Of a stretch of DNA of 52,617 bases, positions 31,972 to 41,277 are shown in pieces. Every line of letters begins with the position of its first letter. Position 1 is the first letter of the stretch. Both the position numbers and the translations under genes were made by a program. The DNA comes from Pseudomonadota bacterium (lineage in GTDB: Bacteria > Pseudomonadota > Gammaproteobacteria > Steroidobacterales > Woeseiaceae). Below the pieces are notes generated by a model that worked only from the letters and a program-made list of their open reading frames with translations, searched no databases and had not been told where the DNA came from. The stretch is from positions 1-52,617 of the forward strand of contig JAQCGO010000015.1 in assembly GCA_027618995.1 (NCBI GenBank), written 5' to 3'.

Positions 31972-33248
31972 CTGGCCTGTTCTTGCTGACCGCGCTGTTC
32001 GTACTGCTGTCTATTGGCGTCCCAGTCGCAATTTCTCTGGGCCTTGCCAGCGTAATGACAATGTTGTTTTTTGGTGATCAGTCACTGCTGTCGTCCGCCC
32101 AGAAATTCTTTCACACGATGCAGGTCTACCCGCTATTAGCCGTACCTTTTTTCATTTTGGCGGGTACATTTTTGACCACTGGCGGTGTTGCCCGGCGAAT
32201 GGTCGCGTTCGCAAATGCATTGGTTGGGCATTTTCGTGGTGGGCTTGCAATGTCGGCATTGCTGGCCAGTGCTTTTTTTGCGGCGATATCCGGTTCGGCG
32301 CCAGCTACCGTCGTGGCCGTTGGCAGTGTCATGCTAGTCGGCATGGTGGCGTCCGGTTACACACGGAACTTTGCAGCGGGTGTTATATGCAACGCGGGTA
32401 CATTAGGCATTCTGATTCCGCCTTCACTCATAATGGTAATTTATGGCGCGATCACGGAATCGTCGATCGGTCGCTTGTTCATTGCAGGTATTCTGCCGGG
32501 CACTATTCTCACGTTGGCCATGATGATTACCGTTGCTGTTATTGCGCGACAGCAAGAGATGCCACGTCAGGAACGTGCAAGCGTGAAAGTTGTCGTGCAG
32601 ACATTTCGCGAGGCGCTGTGGGGCTTGATGCTGATTGGGATTATTTTGGGCGGCATTTACGCCGGCATATTCACGCCAACGGAAGCCGCAGCCATATCCG
32701 CTATTTATGCATTTGTAATTGCCGTTTTTGTCTACCGCGATATCACGATACACGACGTTCCCAACGTCCTAATCGAGGCTTCGAAGATAACCGTCATGCT
32801 AATGTTTATCATCGCCAACGCCTTTATGTTCGCGTTTCTACTAACGACAGAACAGATTCCGCAGATGGCATCCGAATTGATTGTTGGCATGGGATTGCCG
32901 GTATGGGGATTCTTGCTTGTCCTCAACGTCCTGCTCCTGATAACCGGCAGTTTCATGGAGCCAACATCGGTCGTACTCATTCTCACACCCATTTTTTTTC
33001 CAATAGCAATGGAATTAGGTATTGATCCGACGCACCTCGGTGTACTGATGGTCGTCAATATGCAAATTGGCCTGGTGACGCCGCCCGTGGGCCTGAATTT
33101 ATTTGTGACAGCCGGCGTCGCGAAGTTGTCATTGGAAGATACGATAAAAGCGTCATTTCCATGGTTGCTGGTGTTGCTGTCGGCACTGATGTTGATTACC
33201 TACATACCCTGGATTTCGTTGGTCATTCCGAAACTGATTCTTGATTAA
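31968..33248 (+). CDS. dctM: TRAP transporter large permease, DctM family (second operon)
   Basis: A 426-residue polytopic protein with DctM motifs: PFFILAGTFLTTGGVARRM, ICNAGTLGILIPPSLIMVIY, GIFTPTEAAAISAIYAF, and the end motif MQIGLVTPPVGLNLFV. It partners the DctQ just upstream, with which it shares a 4-base overlap. The following glutathione-transferase gene begins 31 bases later, so the transcript probably continues. Confidence 0.93.
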   Translation: MTGLFLLTALFVLLSIGVPVAISLGLASVMTMLFFGDQSLLSSAQKFFHTMQVYPLLAVPFFILAGTFLTTGGVARRMVAFANALVGHFRGGLAMSALLASAFFAAISGSAPATVVAVGSVMLVGMVASGYTRNFAAGVICNAGTLGILIPPSLIMVIYGAITESSIGRLFIAGILPGTILTLAMMITVAVIARQQEMPRQERASVKVVVQTFREALWGLMLIGIILGGIYAGIFTPTEAAAISAIYAFVIAVFVYRDITIHDVPNVLIEASKITVMLMFIIANAFMFAFLLTTEQIPQMASELIVGMGLPVWGFLLVLNVLLLITGSFMEPTSVVLILTPIFFPIAMELGIDPTHLGVLMVVNMQIGLVTPPVGLNLFVTAGVAKLSLEDTIKASFPWLLVLLSALMLITYIPWISLVIPKLILD

Positions 33249-33279
33249 TGCCGCTGTTGTCTGGCCATAGGAGAAAACC

Positions 33280-34026
33280 GTGTCTTTCGTCCTGTACAAT
33301 GCCCCGCAATCCACTTGCAGTCAAAAGGTCCGCATCTCACTTTGGGAGAAGGGCCTGGTGTTTTCCGAAAAAAAGCTGGATTTATTCAAGGGTGATCAGC
33401 TAACGGAAGAGTACAAGAATCTCAATCCGAATGGTGTTGTGCCGACCCTCGTTCACAACAACAAAGTCATTATCGACTCGTCCGTCATTATCGAATATCT
33501 TGACGAACTGTCTCCACAGCCCCCGTTAACTCCGGCTACTCCTGTTGGCCGGGCACACATGCGCGAGTGGATGCGATTTTTCGAGGAGGTGCCGACGCCG
33601 GCGGTTCGGGTGCCATCCTATAATCGCGTGTTCTTGAGACATTTTCAGACGATGACCGAGGAAGAGTTCATCGCGTTCGGCGAGTCGAAGCCATTGCGCA
33701 AAGACTTTTTTCTGAAAATGGGTCGCAAAGGCTACAGCGATGAAGAAGTGCAACAAAGCGAAAATCGCCTGCGAATGACAATAGAGCGGATGGAGTCACA
33801 ATTGCAGCTTGGCGGGCCATGGCTTCTCGGTGATTATAGTCTGGCCGACATCTGTATTATTCCAGTCATCGTACGCCTCAATGACATTGGACTCAGTAAC
33901 TTGTGGGCCGACTGCAACAAAGTTGGCGAGTGGATTTTGCGCTTTCAGGAGCGAGAGGCGTTTCAGAAGTGTTTTTATTTTGGCGCGCTGCTGTCGGAAC
34001 AGTATGGAGAGATAAAAACGTCCTGA
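33280..34026 (+). CDS. Glutathione S-transferase family protein
   Basis: A 248-residue two-domain GST from GTG 33280 with AGGAG ten bases upstream. The N-terminal thioredoxin-like domain has NAPQSTCSQKVRISLWEKG, with a Ser/Cys pair at the usual active-site position, NPNGVVPTLVHNNKVIIDSS containing the cis-Pro, and the glutathione-binding DSSVIIEYL. The C-terminal helical domain carries LGDYSLADICIIPV with the N-capping Asp. It probably conjugates, dehalogenates or isomerises an intermediate in the cytosol. It lies behind the TRAP operon and before a dead regulator and an ACMSD-like hydrolase. Confidence 0.9.
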   Translation: MSFVLYNAPQSTCSQKVRISLWEKGLVFSEKKLDLFKGDQLTEEYKNLNPNGVVPTLVHNNKVIIDSSVIIEYLDELSPQPPLTPATPVGRAHMREWMRFFEEVPTPAVRVPSYNRVFLRHFQTMTEEEFIAFGESKPLRKDFFLKMGRKGYSDEEVQQSENRLRMTIERMESQLQLGGPWLLGDYSLADICIIPVIVRLNDIGLSNLWADCNKVGEWILRFQEREAFQKCFYFGALLSEQYGEIKTS

Positions 34027-34030
34027 GCAA

Positions 34031-35053
34031 ATGACGCGCAAACCCAAACGAAAAGTTACCATTCGTGATGCTGCTGATTTAATCGAAGTCCATCACTCGA
34101 TGGCTGCTCGAGCGTTGAGTCCCACGAAGCGCGAACAGATTTCGCCCGGGATGGTCGAGAGAGTAGATAATGGGGCCGAGGAGCTCCGTTACTATCCGAA
34201 TATTGTACGTCCTCGTTGAAGCAAAACCGTTCCTTTGCTATTGGTATTCTAATCCCGGATCTGATGAACCCGCTATTTCCACCAATGCTCCGCGGGATTC
34301 AGGACGTCGCTGAAGCGTTCGGTTTCACCGTGATAACTGCGAACACTGACGACTAGGAAGTGAAAGAGCGCGATGCGTTGAGATCTATGCAGGGGCGCTC
34401 GATCGAGGGCGTGATAATTGCGACGGCGCGGCGCGTGGACCCGGTCTTTGAAGAATGTATCGGCAACGACATTCCGTTCGTGCTGGTCAATCGTACGGTA
34501 GACCGCGATGGCGTTAATGCCGTAATCATCGATGACGATCTCGGCATACGCACGATTCTCGATCACATGCTGGATATTAATCATAGCCGCATTGCGCATG
34601 TTGCGGGCCCACAAAATACGTCGGCTGGCTATGATCGTGCAAAGGTGATATCAGACTACCTGGACAGCTATGGCCTGCGATCCGACCTTGTGGAGACAAC
34701 GAACAGGTTTACGGTCGAAGAAGGCAGGCGTGCGTTCAAGAGTCTAATTGCGAGAGACAGCGACTTTACTGCGGTCGTGGCGGGAAATGATTTGTTGGCG
34801 CTCGGCTGCATGGATGCGATCGGACTCCTTGTGCTGGACGATATGTCGATCTGTGGCTACTATGATATTTTGTTTCTGGAGCGTATTAGTCTGGCGCTAA
34901 CGACGGTATTATTGCCGAAGTACGCAAATGGGCGCGCATGCCGCCAGGACGTTGCTGGATATCATTGGCGGTGTAGGCGGCGGTCCAGGCGTTCTCAGAA
35001 TGCAGCCAAAATTGGTGGTCCGAAATTCAACGGCAGTCGCACAACCATGCTGA
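34031..35053 (+). pseudogene. Broken LacI-family regulator (two frameshifts, one stop)
   Basis: The 5' part encodes a LacI HTH (KVTIRDAADLIEVHHSMAAR...) and then shifts frame near 34205, where the expected NIVxxSLKQNRSFAIGILIP continues one base over. An in-frame TAG at 34354-34356 follows ANTDD. The effector domain then runs intact until about 34935, where a second shift moves the C-terminus (ARTLLDIIGGVGGGPGVLR, ending at TGA 35053) to another frame. The HTH also has non-consensus residues. All parts of the 340-residue family are present, so this is a recently inactivated paralogue of the intact regulator at 36317. Confidence 0.88.
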
Positions 35054-35109
35054 TTGCACTGTCCGACTGTCCGATCCCCAGAAACTGATCCGCCGACCGG
35101 GATGAAACT

Positions 35110-36273
35110 ATGAATGACACAGACGATAAGAAACAGTCAGACACCAACCGCAGAGAGTTTCTAAAAGGCGCTCTCGTCGCGGGCGCAGGCATTAGCTTCG
35201 TAAGTTGCGATTCGCGGAATGCCGCCACCGATACAACGCAAGCGGTCAGGGATCCGGATACGCTGCAAAGCGATTTTCCTCGCCCCGTCATGGTGAACGG
35301 CAAGCGCATGCTTACGGTGGATATTCACGCTCACACCCAGGTAGACGCTGTTTGGCCGCTGATTGAGGGTCACCCGGTCTTAAATGGAGCAAACCCGTAC
35401 GGCCCGAATCCTTTAACTGCAGCGACGGATATTGTTGTTCGAATGGCGGCGATGGACGCGACCGGTATCGATGTGCAGGCGCTCAGTATCTCCGTTGGTC
35501 AGTATTTCCATTGGGCCGATCGTGATCTGGCGGCGAAGATCATTCGAGTGCAAAACGAGAAGCTCGCCGAGGTAAGTGCCGCACACCCGGATCGGTTTGT
35601 GCCGATCGGAGCGGTTGCCTTGCAACATCCGGATCTGGCGGCAACGCAGCTGGAGTACGCGATGACGGAGCTGGGGCATCGTGGAGTCATGTTGACCGGG
35701 AGTGTCGACGGCCGTGAATTGGCTGACGCGGTGAACAATCCGTTCTGGGCGAAAGCTGAAGAGCTCGGCGCTGTCGTATTCATTCACCCAAGGGGGTTCG
35801 CAGAGGGCGAATCACGCTTGCAGGGCAATGGCCAACTGGGCAATATCATCGGCAACCCGCTCGAAACCACTGTCGCACTTTCACACCTGATTTTCGAGGG
35901 AACATTGGATCGCTATCCTGGCCTGAAACTGGTGGGGGCGCACGGTGGTGGTTATCTGCCATCCTATATTGGCCGATCTGATCACTGTCATACCAGCGAC
36001 TATCGTGGTTGTGCTGGTGAGGAACAGAAAGTGCCAAGCGATTATCTAAAGCAGATCTATTTCGATTCACTGGTCTATCGAACCCGGAATTTGCAGCATT
36101 TGATTGATGAGGCGGGTGCTGGCCAGATTGTGCTGGGAACTGATTACCCGTACGGCATGCAGAATCGCAATGCGATTGCTCATGTTTTGAGTGTTCCGGA
36201 CCTAAGCGACGAGCAGAGAAAAGCGATTCTCGGCGGAACGCTTGCGAAGCTTCTCAAACTGGAAAACGTTTGA
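35110..36273 (+). CDS. Amidohydrolase-2 (ACMSD-like) protein with Tat signal
   Basis: A 387-residue protein with an N-terminal RREFLKGALVAGAGISF Tat-type signal followed by SC, so probably exported or membrane-tethered. The core matches the amidohydrolase-related (ACMSD/gamma-resorcylate decarboxylase) superfamily: metal-binding DIHAHTQ, the His of VFIHPRG, the GAHGGGYLPSYIGR motif and the Asp of GTDYPYG. Members decarboxylate aromatic acids or hydrolyse lactones. Exported versions are unusual for decarboxylation, so hydrolysis is also open. It lies downstream of the TRAP/GST genes and the dead lacI, probably once under that regulator. Confidence 0.88.
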   Translation: MNDTDDKKQSDTNRREFLKGALVAGAGISFVSCDSRNAATDTTQAVRDPDTLQSDFPRPVMVNGKRMLTVDIHAHTQVDAVWPLIEGHPVLNGANPYGPNPLTAATDIVVRMAAMDATGIDVQALSISVGQYFHWADRDLAAKIIRVQNEKLAEVSAAHPDRFVPIGAVALQHPDLAATQLEYAMTELGHRGVMLTGSVDGRELADAVNNPFWAKAEELGAVVFIHPRGFAEGESRLQGNGQLGNIIGNPLETTVALSHLIFEGTLDRYPGLKLVGAHGGGYLPSYIGRSDHCHTSDYRGCAGEEQKVPSDYLKQIYFDSLVYRTRNLQHLIDEAGAGQIVLGTDYPYGMQNRNAIAHVLSVPDLSDEQRKAILGGTLAKLLKLENV

Positions 36274-36316
36274 TTTGGTTCACGTCAGCGACACGAACAG
36301 TCAGTACCGACGGCCG

Positions 36317-37345
36317 CTATGTACCATGCGGCGAGGCCGTCGACCCTCGGACAATCAGTTCGGGTAGCAGATGGACCGTTCTTACCGGGGACTCCGAATT
36401 GAGTATTTGCTCCAGCAGTAACAGTGCCGCCTGATTGCCTATCTGGTAATGTGGGATGCGCAATGTCGTCAGTGGCGGCGTCACCCGGTTCATAAATGGC
36501 ATGTCATTGAATCCGGTGACCGAAATATCGGCTGGGCAATTAAGGTTGAGTTCCGCCATCGCGTCGTAGCAACCGAGGGCTAGAAGGTCATTGGCCGCGA
36601 TCACTGCAGTAAACTTTCGGCGCTTGCCCAGAATCGACAGGAAACCTCTGTGGCCTTCGGCTTCGGTAAATGCCCCACAATTCAGGATCAGATCTTTATG
36701 CGACTTGATTCTGCCCGTCTTCACTTGCTTCATGAACGCACGGTGACGTTCATGTCCGGTCGATGTATCCTGCGGCCCGCCAAGATACGCGATTGACTCG
36801 TGCCCGAGTTTAACGAGATGCGATATGACCAGTTCAATCCCATGTTCATCATCATTGATGACCGCCGTAACCGAATGGGTGTCTATGGTTCGATTCACCA
36901 GTACCAGCGGAATATGCTGCTCGACACAAGCGCTCACAACGGAATCCTTTCGATGAGCTGTGGCGAGTATGAGTCCGTCCACTTTGCGCGATATTAGTGA
37001 CTTCACAATCGTGGTCTCATTATCCAGATTATTATCAGAATCCGCCAATATGGCGATATAGCCCTGATCCGCCAGAGCTCGCTCGATTTGCCGGATGATC
37101 GGAGGAAAAAGTGGATTGGTCAGGTCAGGTATGAGCATACCAATCGTGTGCGTACGACCCGTGCGCAGACCGTAAGCGAGCGAACTCCTTGCGTAGCCCA
37201 TTTCTTCTGCAATTTTGCGAACTCGTTCGGCGACCGCACTTGAGACCTTCGACCGGGGTTCAGGATTGAGGACACGAGAAACTGTGGACGCATGGACTTT
37301 GGCCCTTGCGGCGACATCCTTGATATTGACGCTTCGTTTCGCCAT
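36317..37345 (-). CDS. LacI-family transcriptional regulator (intact)
   Basis: A 342-residue regulator. The HTH NIKDVAARAKVHASTVSRVL is followed by the hinge helix SSLAYGLRTGRT, then the periplasmic-binding-protein-like effector domain beginning HTIGMLIPDLTNPLFPPI, with VILVNRT-, ND-E-G- and TAVIAANDLLALG-type motifs in order, ending RTVHLLPELIVRGST. It probably binds the palindrome close to TGCAATCGTTTGCA found five times in the window, since LacI proteins recognise such CG-centred sites; this is inference. No such site lies at its own promoter, so autoregulation is not obvious. It is related to the pseudogene at 34031. Confidence 0.93.
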   Translation of the reverse strand: MAKRSVNIKDVAARAKVHASTVSRVLNPEPRSKVSSAVAERVRKIAEEMGYARSSLAYGLRTGRTHTIGMLIPDLTNPLFPPIIRQIERALADQGYIAILADSDNNLDNETTIVKSLISRKVDGLILATAHRKDSVVSACVEQHIPLVLVNRTIDTHSVTAVINDDEHGIELVISHLVKLGHESIAYLGGPQDTSTGHERHRAFMKQVKTGRIKSHKDLILNCGAFTEAEGHRGFLSILGKRRKFTAVIAANDLLALGCYDAMAELNLNCPADISVTGFNDMPFMNRVTPPLTTLRIPHYQIGNQAALLLLEQILNSESPVRTVHLLPELIVRGSTASPHGT

Positions 37346-37438
37346 GATTCAACGGCAGGTCTGGCCACGCCCTCAGTGTACTAACAAGTAGGCGAATTTA
37401 CAGGTAAGGCCGCTCAACATCAATGACTGGCAGCGACG

Positions 37439-38305
37439 CTACCCTTTGAGTGAAAACGCAACGTCGAACAGGAGTTTGAACTCTATCGCAATAAAGAGCG
37501 TCAGAAGAATGTTGTTAAATGCCTTGTCGTCAATCTTGCGTGACCAGCGGATCCCCAATTGAGTGAATAGCAGCGTAGGCACGACGGCAACAAGTCCGAT
37601 GCTCAGCCTGTCCGGCGTCAACAATGCCAGATTCGACATTGTGAGGATTTGTGCGCCGCTCAGAAGCAGGAAAGTAAATGCCGTTGCGAATGCGTAGGTT
37701 TCCCTGATGAGGCCGTTGGCGTGGAAATAGGGAGCGACGATCGGCGCGGATACCCCGCACGCCCCCTGAACGATTCCAGCCGCCATGCCTAGCAGAGAAC
37801 CCGAGCCGCCGCGGCCGCGCATTAAATGGTCATATGACCGTTTGGAAAAATACTGCAGCAGATAGACACCCAGCCAGATGGCAAGAATCACTTTCAGCCA
37901 ATGATCGTTCAGAAACGATAGCAGCCAGGTACCCAATCCGGCGCCCACTAACCCAAACAACAAGAACACACGGTGCTCTCGCAATATTGTCCACTTTCTG
38001 TGTGTAAAGACCAGCCAGCTATTTGACGCAATACCGGGCAGCACCATGAGCACCACAGCTTCTTCAACGCTGGTGAATGACGCTAGTGCCGGCACGGCCA
38101 AAACAGGCAGACCAACTCCGGTTATGCCCTTGGCGAACGCTCCGATGCTGATCGTCACCAGGGCCGCCGCCAATATACCTATGCTAATCAGGCTAAAATC
38201 CACGAAACATTCCCCAACCTCAACACTGTAAAATCGGCCGAGCCCGGTCGCCTCACTAGCAAGACTTACGACGACTGTCGAAATCTGGTTGGCCAAAACT
38301 TGCAT
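37439..38305 (-). CDS. TauE/SafE-family membrane permease
   Basis: Up to 288 residues with eight or so hydrophobic segments in the TauE/SafE two-repeat pattern: IGAFAKGITGVGLPVLAVPA in the first repeat and GMAAGIVQGACGVSAPIVAPYF in the second. The family moves sulfite, sulfoacetate and other organic anions out of the cell, or carboxylates in. An internal GTG at 38203 has GGTTGGGGA before it and would give the more usual 254-residue length, so the first 34 residues may be untranslated. A LacI-type operator lies 27 bases before the ATG, shared with the divergent gene at 38384. Confidence 0.85.
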   Translation of the reverse strand: MQVLANQISTVVVSLASEATGLGRFYSVEVGECFVDFSLISIGILAAALVTISIGAFAKGITGVGLPVLAVPALASFTSVEEAVVLMVLPGIASNSWLVFTHRKWTILREHRVFLLFGLVGAGLGTWLLSFLNDHWLKVILAIWLGVYLLQYFSKRSYDHLMRGRGGSGSLLGMAAGIVQGACGVSAPIVAPYFHANGLIRETYAFATAFTFLLLSGAQILTMSNLALLTPDRLSIGLVAVVPTLLFTQLGIRWSRKIDDKAFNNILLTLFIAIEFKLLFDVAFSLKG

Positions 38306-38331
38306 AACACTAACGATTACCGGTAAACTAA

Positions 38332-38345
38332 TGCAATCGTTTGCA
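38332..38345. promoter_or_regulatory. LacI-type operator TGCAATCGTTTGCA (site 4)
   Basis: The best copy: symmetry extends to ATGCAATCGTTTGCAT (38331-38346). It lies in the 78-base divergent gap between the TauE/SafE and HIBADH-like genes and could silence both. Confidence 0.75.
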
Positions 38346-38383
38346 TAACCTGCATCTTACATTGATTACAAAGCGGATAACAA

Positions 38384-39340
38384 ATGAAGAATGAGCAAGA
38401 GAAACACCAGCACAAACTTGGCTGGATCGGTACGGGACGCATGGGTTTCGCCATGGCACAACGATTGTTGGAGGCCGGTAAGGACGTAACTGCGTACAAT
38501 CGAACCCGCGCTAAAGCTGAATTGCTGGAACCGCAAGGAGCGCGGATCGTCAATACTCCGGCAGAACTCGGTGATCGCGATGTAGTCTTTACAATGGTCT
38601 CCAGCGCGGATGACCTGTACAGCGTCGTGTGCGGGGCAAAAGGTTTATTGAGTGGTGAGGACGCACCCCTACTACTGGTCGATTGCTCAAGCGTTTCCGA
38701 AGAAGGGTCGCAACGAGTCAGGAAAGCCCTGAACGATCGTGGCTGTGCAATGTTATCGGCACCGGTTAGTGGCAACGCCAAGGTGACCATAGCTGGCCGC
38801 CTGACTATCGTGGCATCTGGCCCGATGGAAGCGTTCGCTAGGGCTGAGCCGTACCTGCATCTTCTTGGCGAAGGTGTTACCTATGTGGGTGAGGGCGAGT
38901 TGGCGCGCATGGTCAAGATTTGTCACAACATCTTGCTGGGCGTCGTGACACAAAGCCTGGCAGAAATCACAGTGCTTGCGGAAAAGGGGGGCGTTTCGCG
39001 CAATTCTCTACTGGGCTTCATCAATAACAGCGTCTTGGGATCGATGTTCACGCGCTATAAATCACCGGCATTCGTCAATCTGGACTGGACGCCGACATTT
39101 ACCTCGCCGTTATTGTGCAAGGACATGGACCTCGGGTTGTCGGCCGGAGAAAAACTCGGTGTACCGATGCCTGTCGCCGCGGCAACCCGTGAACTGGTGC
39201 AACAGGCTATCGATGCAGGCCATACGGACTGCGATTTCGGCGTTCTGCTGGAAATGCAGGCAGCGAACTCTGGCGTGCAATTGCTACCTGAAGATGTCGA
39301 CGTAGATGACGGGCTGAACCGAAAAGTCGTGGCTGGCTGA
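38384..39340 (+). CDS. 3-hydroxyisobutyrate-dehydrogenase-family NAD(P)-dependent oxidoreductase
   Basis: A 318-residue beta-hydroxyacid dehydrogenase. The N-terminal Rossmann fold has KLGWIGTGRMGFAMAQRLLE and the substrate loop MLSAPVSGNAKVTIAGRLTI. The catalytic Lys lies in ARMVKICHNILLG; the C-terminal helical domain includes SPLLCKDMDLGLSAGEK with the conserved K-D. The family oxidises hydroxyisobutyrate, tartronate semialdehyde-type or gamma-hydroxybutyrate substrates. It is under a LacI-type operator shared with the TauE/SafE permease, so the pair may handle one organic acid. DNA after it (39341-39530) holds only the left flank of a transposon remnant. Confidence 0.92.
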   Translation: MKNEQEKHQHKLGWIGTGRMGFAMAQRLLEAGKDVTAYNRTRAKAELLEPQGARIVNTPAELGDRDVVFTMVSSADDLYSVVCGAKGLLSGEDAPLLLVDCSSVSEEGSQRVRKALNDRGCAMLSAPVSGNAKVTIAGRLTIVASGPMEAFARAEPYLHLLGEGVTYVGEGELARMVKICHNILLGVVTQSLAEITVLAEKGGVSRNSLLGFINNSVLGSMFTRYKSPAFVNLDWTPTFTSPLLCKDMDLGLSAGEKLGVPMPVAAATRELVQQAIDAGHTDCDFGVLLEMQAANSGVQLLPEDVDVDDGLNRKVVAG

Positions 39341-39530
39341 AAAAGCCTCGGATGTTGCATCGGAGTACGAAAACGAGTCGAAATAGTTGATTGAGTGAGC
39401 TACGCGGGACTCGAATACTCGCCGTTGTGCTCCGCAAAAAATTACTGATTACCAGTAGATTGTGCCTCCTATAAATTCGTCTGCGTTGATTTTTCTGGAG
39501 TTTTTCTCGATAGCCGAATAGCGTCGACAG

Positions 39531-39850
39531 ATGACTAAGTGGCCCTCGATTTTTCTTCATAGTCTCGTTTCGCTGATTCGGACTCGCCGAGACCTGGCAT
39601 TCGAAAACCTCCTCTTGCGACAACAGCTAGCGGTGTTGAAAGAGAAGGGTGCTCGCCAACAGCTTTCGAAGAGCGACCGCTCATTCTGGGTGCTCATTTC
39701 GAGGATCTGGCCACGATGGCGTGATGTCTTGCTTATCGTGCGTCCTGAAACGGTGATTCGGTGGCATCGCGAAGGATTTCATCATCATTGGACAGTCAAA
39801 TGTCGTAAGCGAGGCTGACCACCAATAGACGCGAAGATCCGTGCAGTTGA
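39531..39850 (+). pseudogene. N-terminal transposase remnant (integrase-core type), split by an IS3 insertion
   Basis: Encodes LAFENLLLRQQLAVLKEKG and SFWVLISRIWPRWRDVLLIV, then RPETVIRWHREGFHHHW, the N-terminal region of DDE integrase-core transposases (IS481/IS3-like superfamily). A TGA at 39816 interrupts the frame where the family normally has Arg (CGA to TGA); PPIDAKIRAV continues in frame and homology stops near 39850, just before the left end of the IS3-family element. The catalytic domain is gone. Confidence 0.7.
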
Positions 39851-39932
39851 CGTCCCCCCAAGGAATGTGGACAGATTAGAAGTGGACTAAGCGCGCTGTT
39901 GAACTCCCCTGAAACAGAAGAAGGAGAGAACG

Positions 39933-40199
39933 ATGAAGCGATCGAGATTCAGTGACAAACAAGTCAACTATGCTTTGAAGTTGGCGGACCAGGGCACTCC
40001 GGTGAAGGATGTGTGCCGGCAACTGGGCATCGCGGAGGCGACGTTTTACGTGTGGCGCAAGAAGTATGCGGGCTTAGGTCCGGTCGAAGTGCGAGAACTA
40101 AGGCAACTTCGCGAGGAAAACGGCAGGCTGAAGAAGCTGGTCGCCGATCTGACGCTGGACAAGCACATACTGACCGAGGTCGTTCAAAAAAAGCTCTGA
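39933..40199 (+). CDS. IS3-family OrfA
   Basis: An 88-residue protein with an HTH ([20 protein letters not shown], then [19 protein letters not shown]) and a C-terminal leucine-zipper-like coiled coil ([20 protein letters not shown]). GGAGAG lies just upstream of ATG 39933. Near its end, A-AAA-AAG at 40187-40193 is the classical -1 frameshift signal that joins OrfA to OrfB into the active transposase. Confidence 0.9.
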   Translation: MKRSRFSDKQVNYALKLADQGTPVKDVCRQLGIAEATFYVWRKKYAGLGPVEVRELRQLREENGRLKKLVADLTLDKHILTEVVQKKL

Positions 40200-41038
40200 A
40201 GCCAGCTCGGCGCAGGGAGCTGGCGACCTGGATCAACGAGCGATTCTGCCTGTCCAAGTTGCGAGCCTGCGAGCTGGCGCACATGAGTCGATCGACCTTT
40301 TGCCGCAAGAGCAACGTGCCGCAACAGTTGGAACTTCGGCGACGCATTCGCGAGATTGCCATGGCGCGACCTCGTTTCGGTTATCAGCGGATCCATATCT
40401 TGCTGCGCCGTGAAGGCTGGTTGGTCAATCACAAGCGTGTGCATCGCCTGTACTGCCTGGAAGGCCTGCAGGTACGCATGCGAGTCCGTCGGCGCAAGCG
40501 CTTGAGCCTGCATCGGGGTCCGGCGCCGGTGCCTGAAAGGCGCAACGAGCGTTGGAGTATGGATTTTGTGCACGATCAGCTGAGCGACGGACGGCCGATT
40601 CGCATGCTGACAGTGATCGATCAGTGGAGTCGCGAAAGCGTGCTAATAGAGCCGGGATTTCGGATGTCCGGTCACTTAGTGGCTGACGCTCTCAATGCGG
40701 CTGCAATTCAGCGATCACTTCCACGATCGATCCGTGTTGATCACGGTACGGAGTTCACTTCGAAAGCGTTGGACGAATGGGCCTGCAAACAGGGTGTCAA
40801 GCTCGACTACATACAGCCGGGAAAACCGACTGAAAACGGCATGACAGAGTCATTTAACGGATGCTTGCGCGATGAGTGTTTGAATTGCAACGAGTTCGAA
40901 TCGCTTCACGACGCACGCGTACGAATTGAGGCCTAGCGAATCGATTACAATAACCAACGACCCCACGGTGCATCGGGTCATCTGACGCCGACGGAATACG
41001 TCAGAAAGCATCAACCGACGGAGGCCAAGGGCGGGTAA
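40193..41038 (+). pseudogene. IS3-family OrfB (transposase catalytic part) with an internal amber stop
   Basis: In the -1 frame after the slippery site. It carries HTH_21-like sequence ([20 protein letters not shown]) and the DDE core: first Asp in SMDFVHDQ, second in [10 protein letters not shown], Glu in [16 protein letters not shown]. At 40934-40936 a TAG replaces the usual Trp of EA-W-RIDYNNQRPH (TGG to TAG); the remaining 34 residues to TAA 41036-41038 are intact. The loss of the conserved C-terminus should inactivate transposition. Confidence 0.85.
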
Positions 41039-41059
41039 TTTCCAGTTTCGACCTGTACC

Positions 41060-41263
41060 GTTTTGGGGCCAAGCTCACGTGCCAGGAAACTCCAAGTTTA
41101 GCCTGTATCAGATCAGGGGAAGCCTACGGTATCAGCTGCCGACGGCGGGTCGGTTCAGCTGTACCTGATAGGGGAGAGGCGGGACAGTGCAAAGCAGGCC
41201 CCCGCTACCGGCCGATCCGGCTGTTGTCGATGGCCGCCGGTTAGAGCGGGATTGTAGGATCTA
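41060..41263. other. Intergenic DNA with degenerate copies of the IS end
   Basis: After the right IS3 repeat, two degraded look-alikes follow: TCCAAGTTTAGCCTGTATCA plus GGGG near 41092, and TTCAGCTGTACCTGATAGGGG-like DNA near 41153. Both resemble the right end (TCCAGTTTCGACCTGTACC plus GGGG), suggesting earlier insertions or partial excisions. A short frame at 41187-41378 crosses the operator and is not credible as a gene. Confidence 0.4.
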
Positions 41264-41277
41264 CGCAATCGTTTGCA
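41264..41277. promoter_or_regulatory. LacI-type operator CGCAATCGTTTGCA (site 5)
   Basis: One base different from the consensus 14-mer. It lies 106 bases before the second nhaC start, in otherwise unremarkable DNA following the IS3 element. Confidence 0.65.

Larger units (their letters stand above)
39868..41059 (+). mobile_element. IS3-family insertion sequence
   Basis: Bounded by imperfect inverted repeats: left TGGACAGATTAGAAGTGGA (39868-39886) and right TCCAGTTTCGACCTGTACC (41041-41059, complement matching about 12 of 19). It contains orfA, an A-AAA-AAG slippery site and orfB, the standard IS3 layout. A stop codon in orfB makes it inactive. It sits inside an older transposase gene. Exact ends and target duplication could not be fixed by eye. 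Confidence 0.75.

Noticed and set aside
39816..39818. TGA in the transposase fragment as selenocysteine or readthrough
   Set aside because: The gene is truncated by the IS3 insertion 30 bases later, so simple decay explains it.
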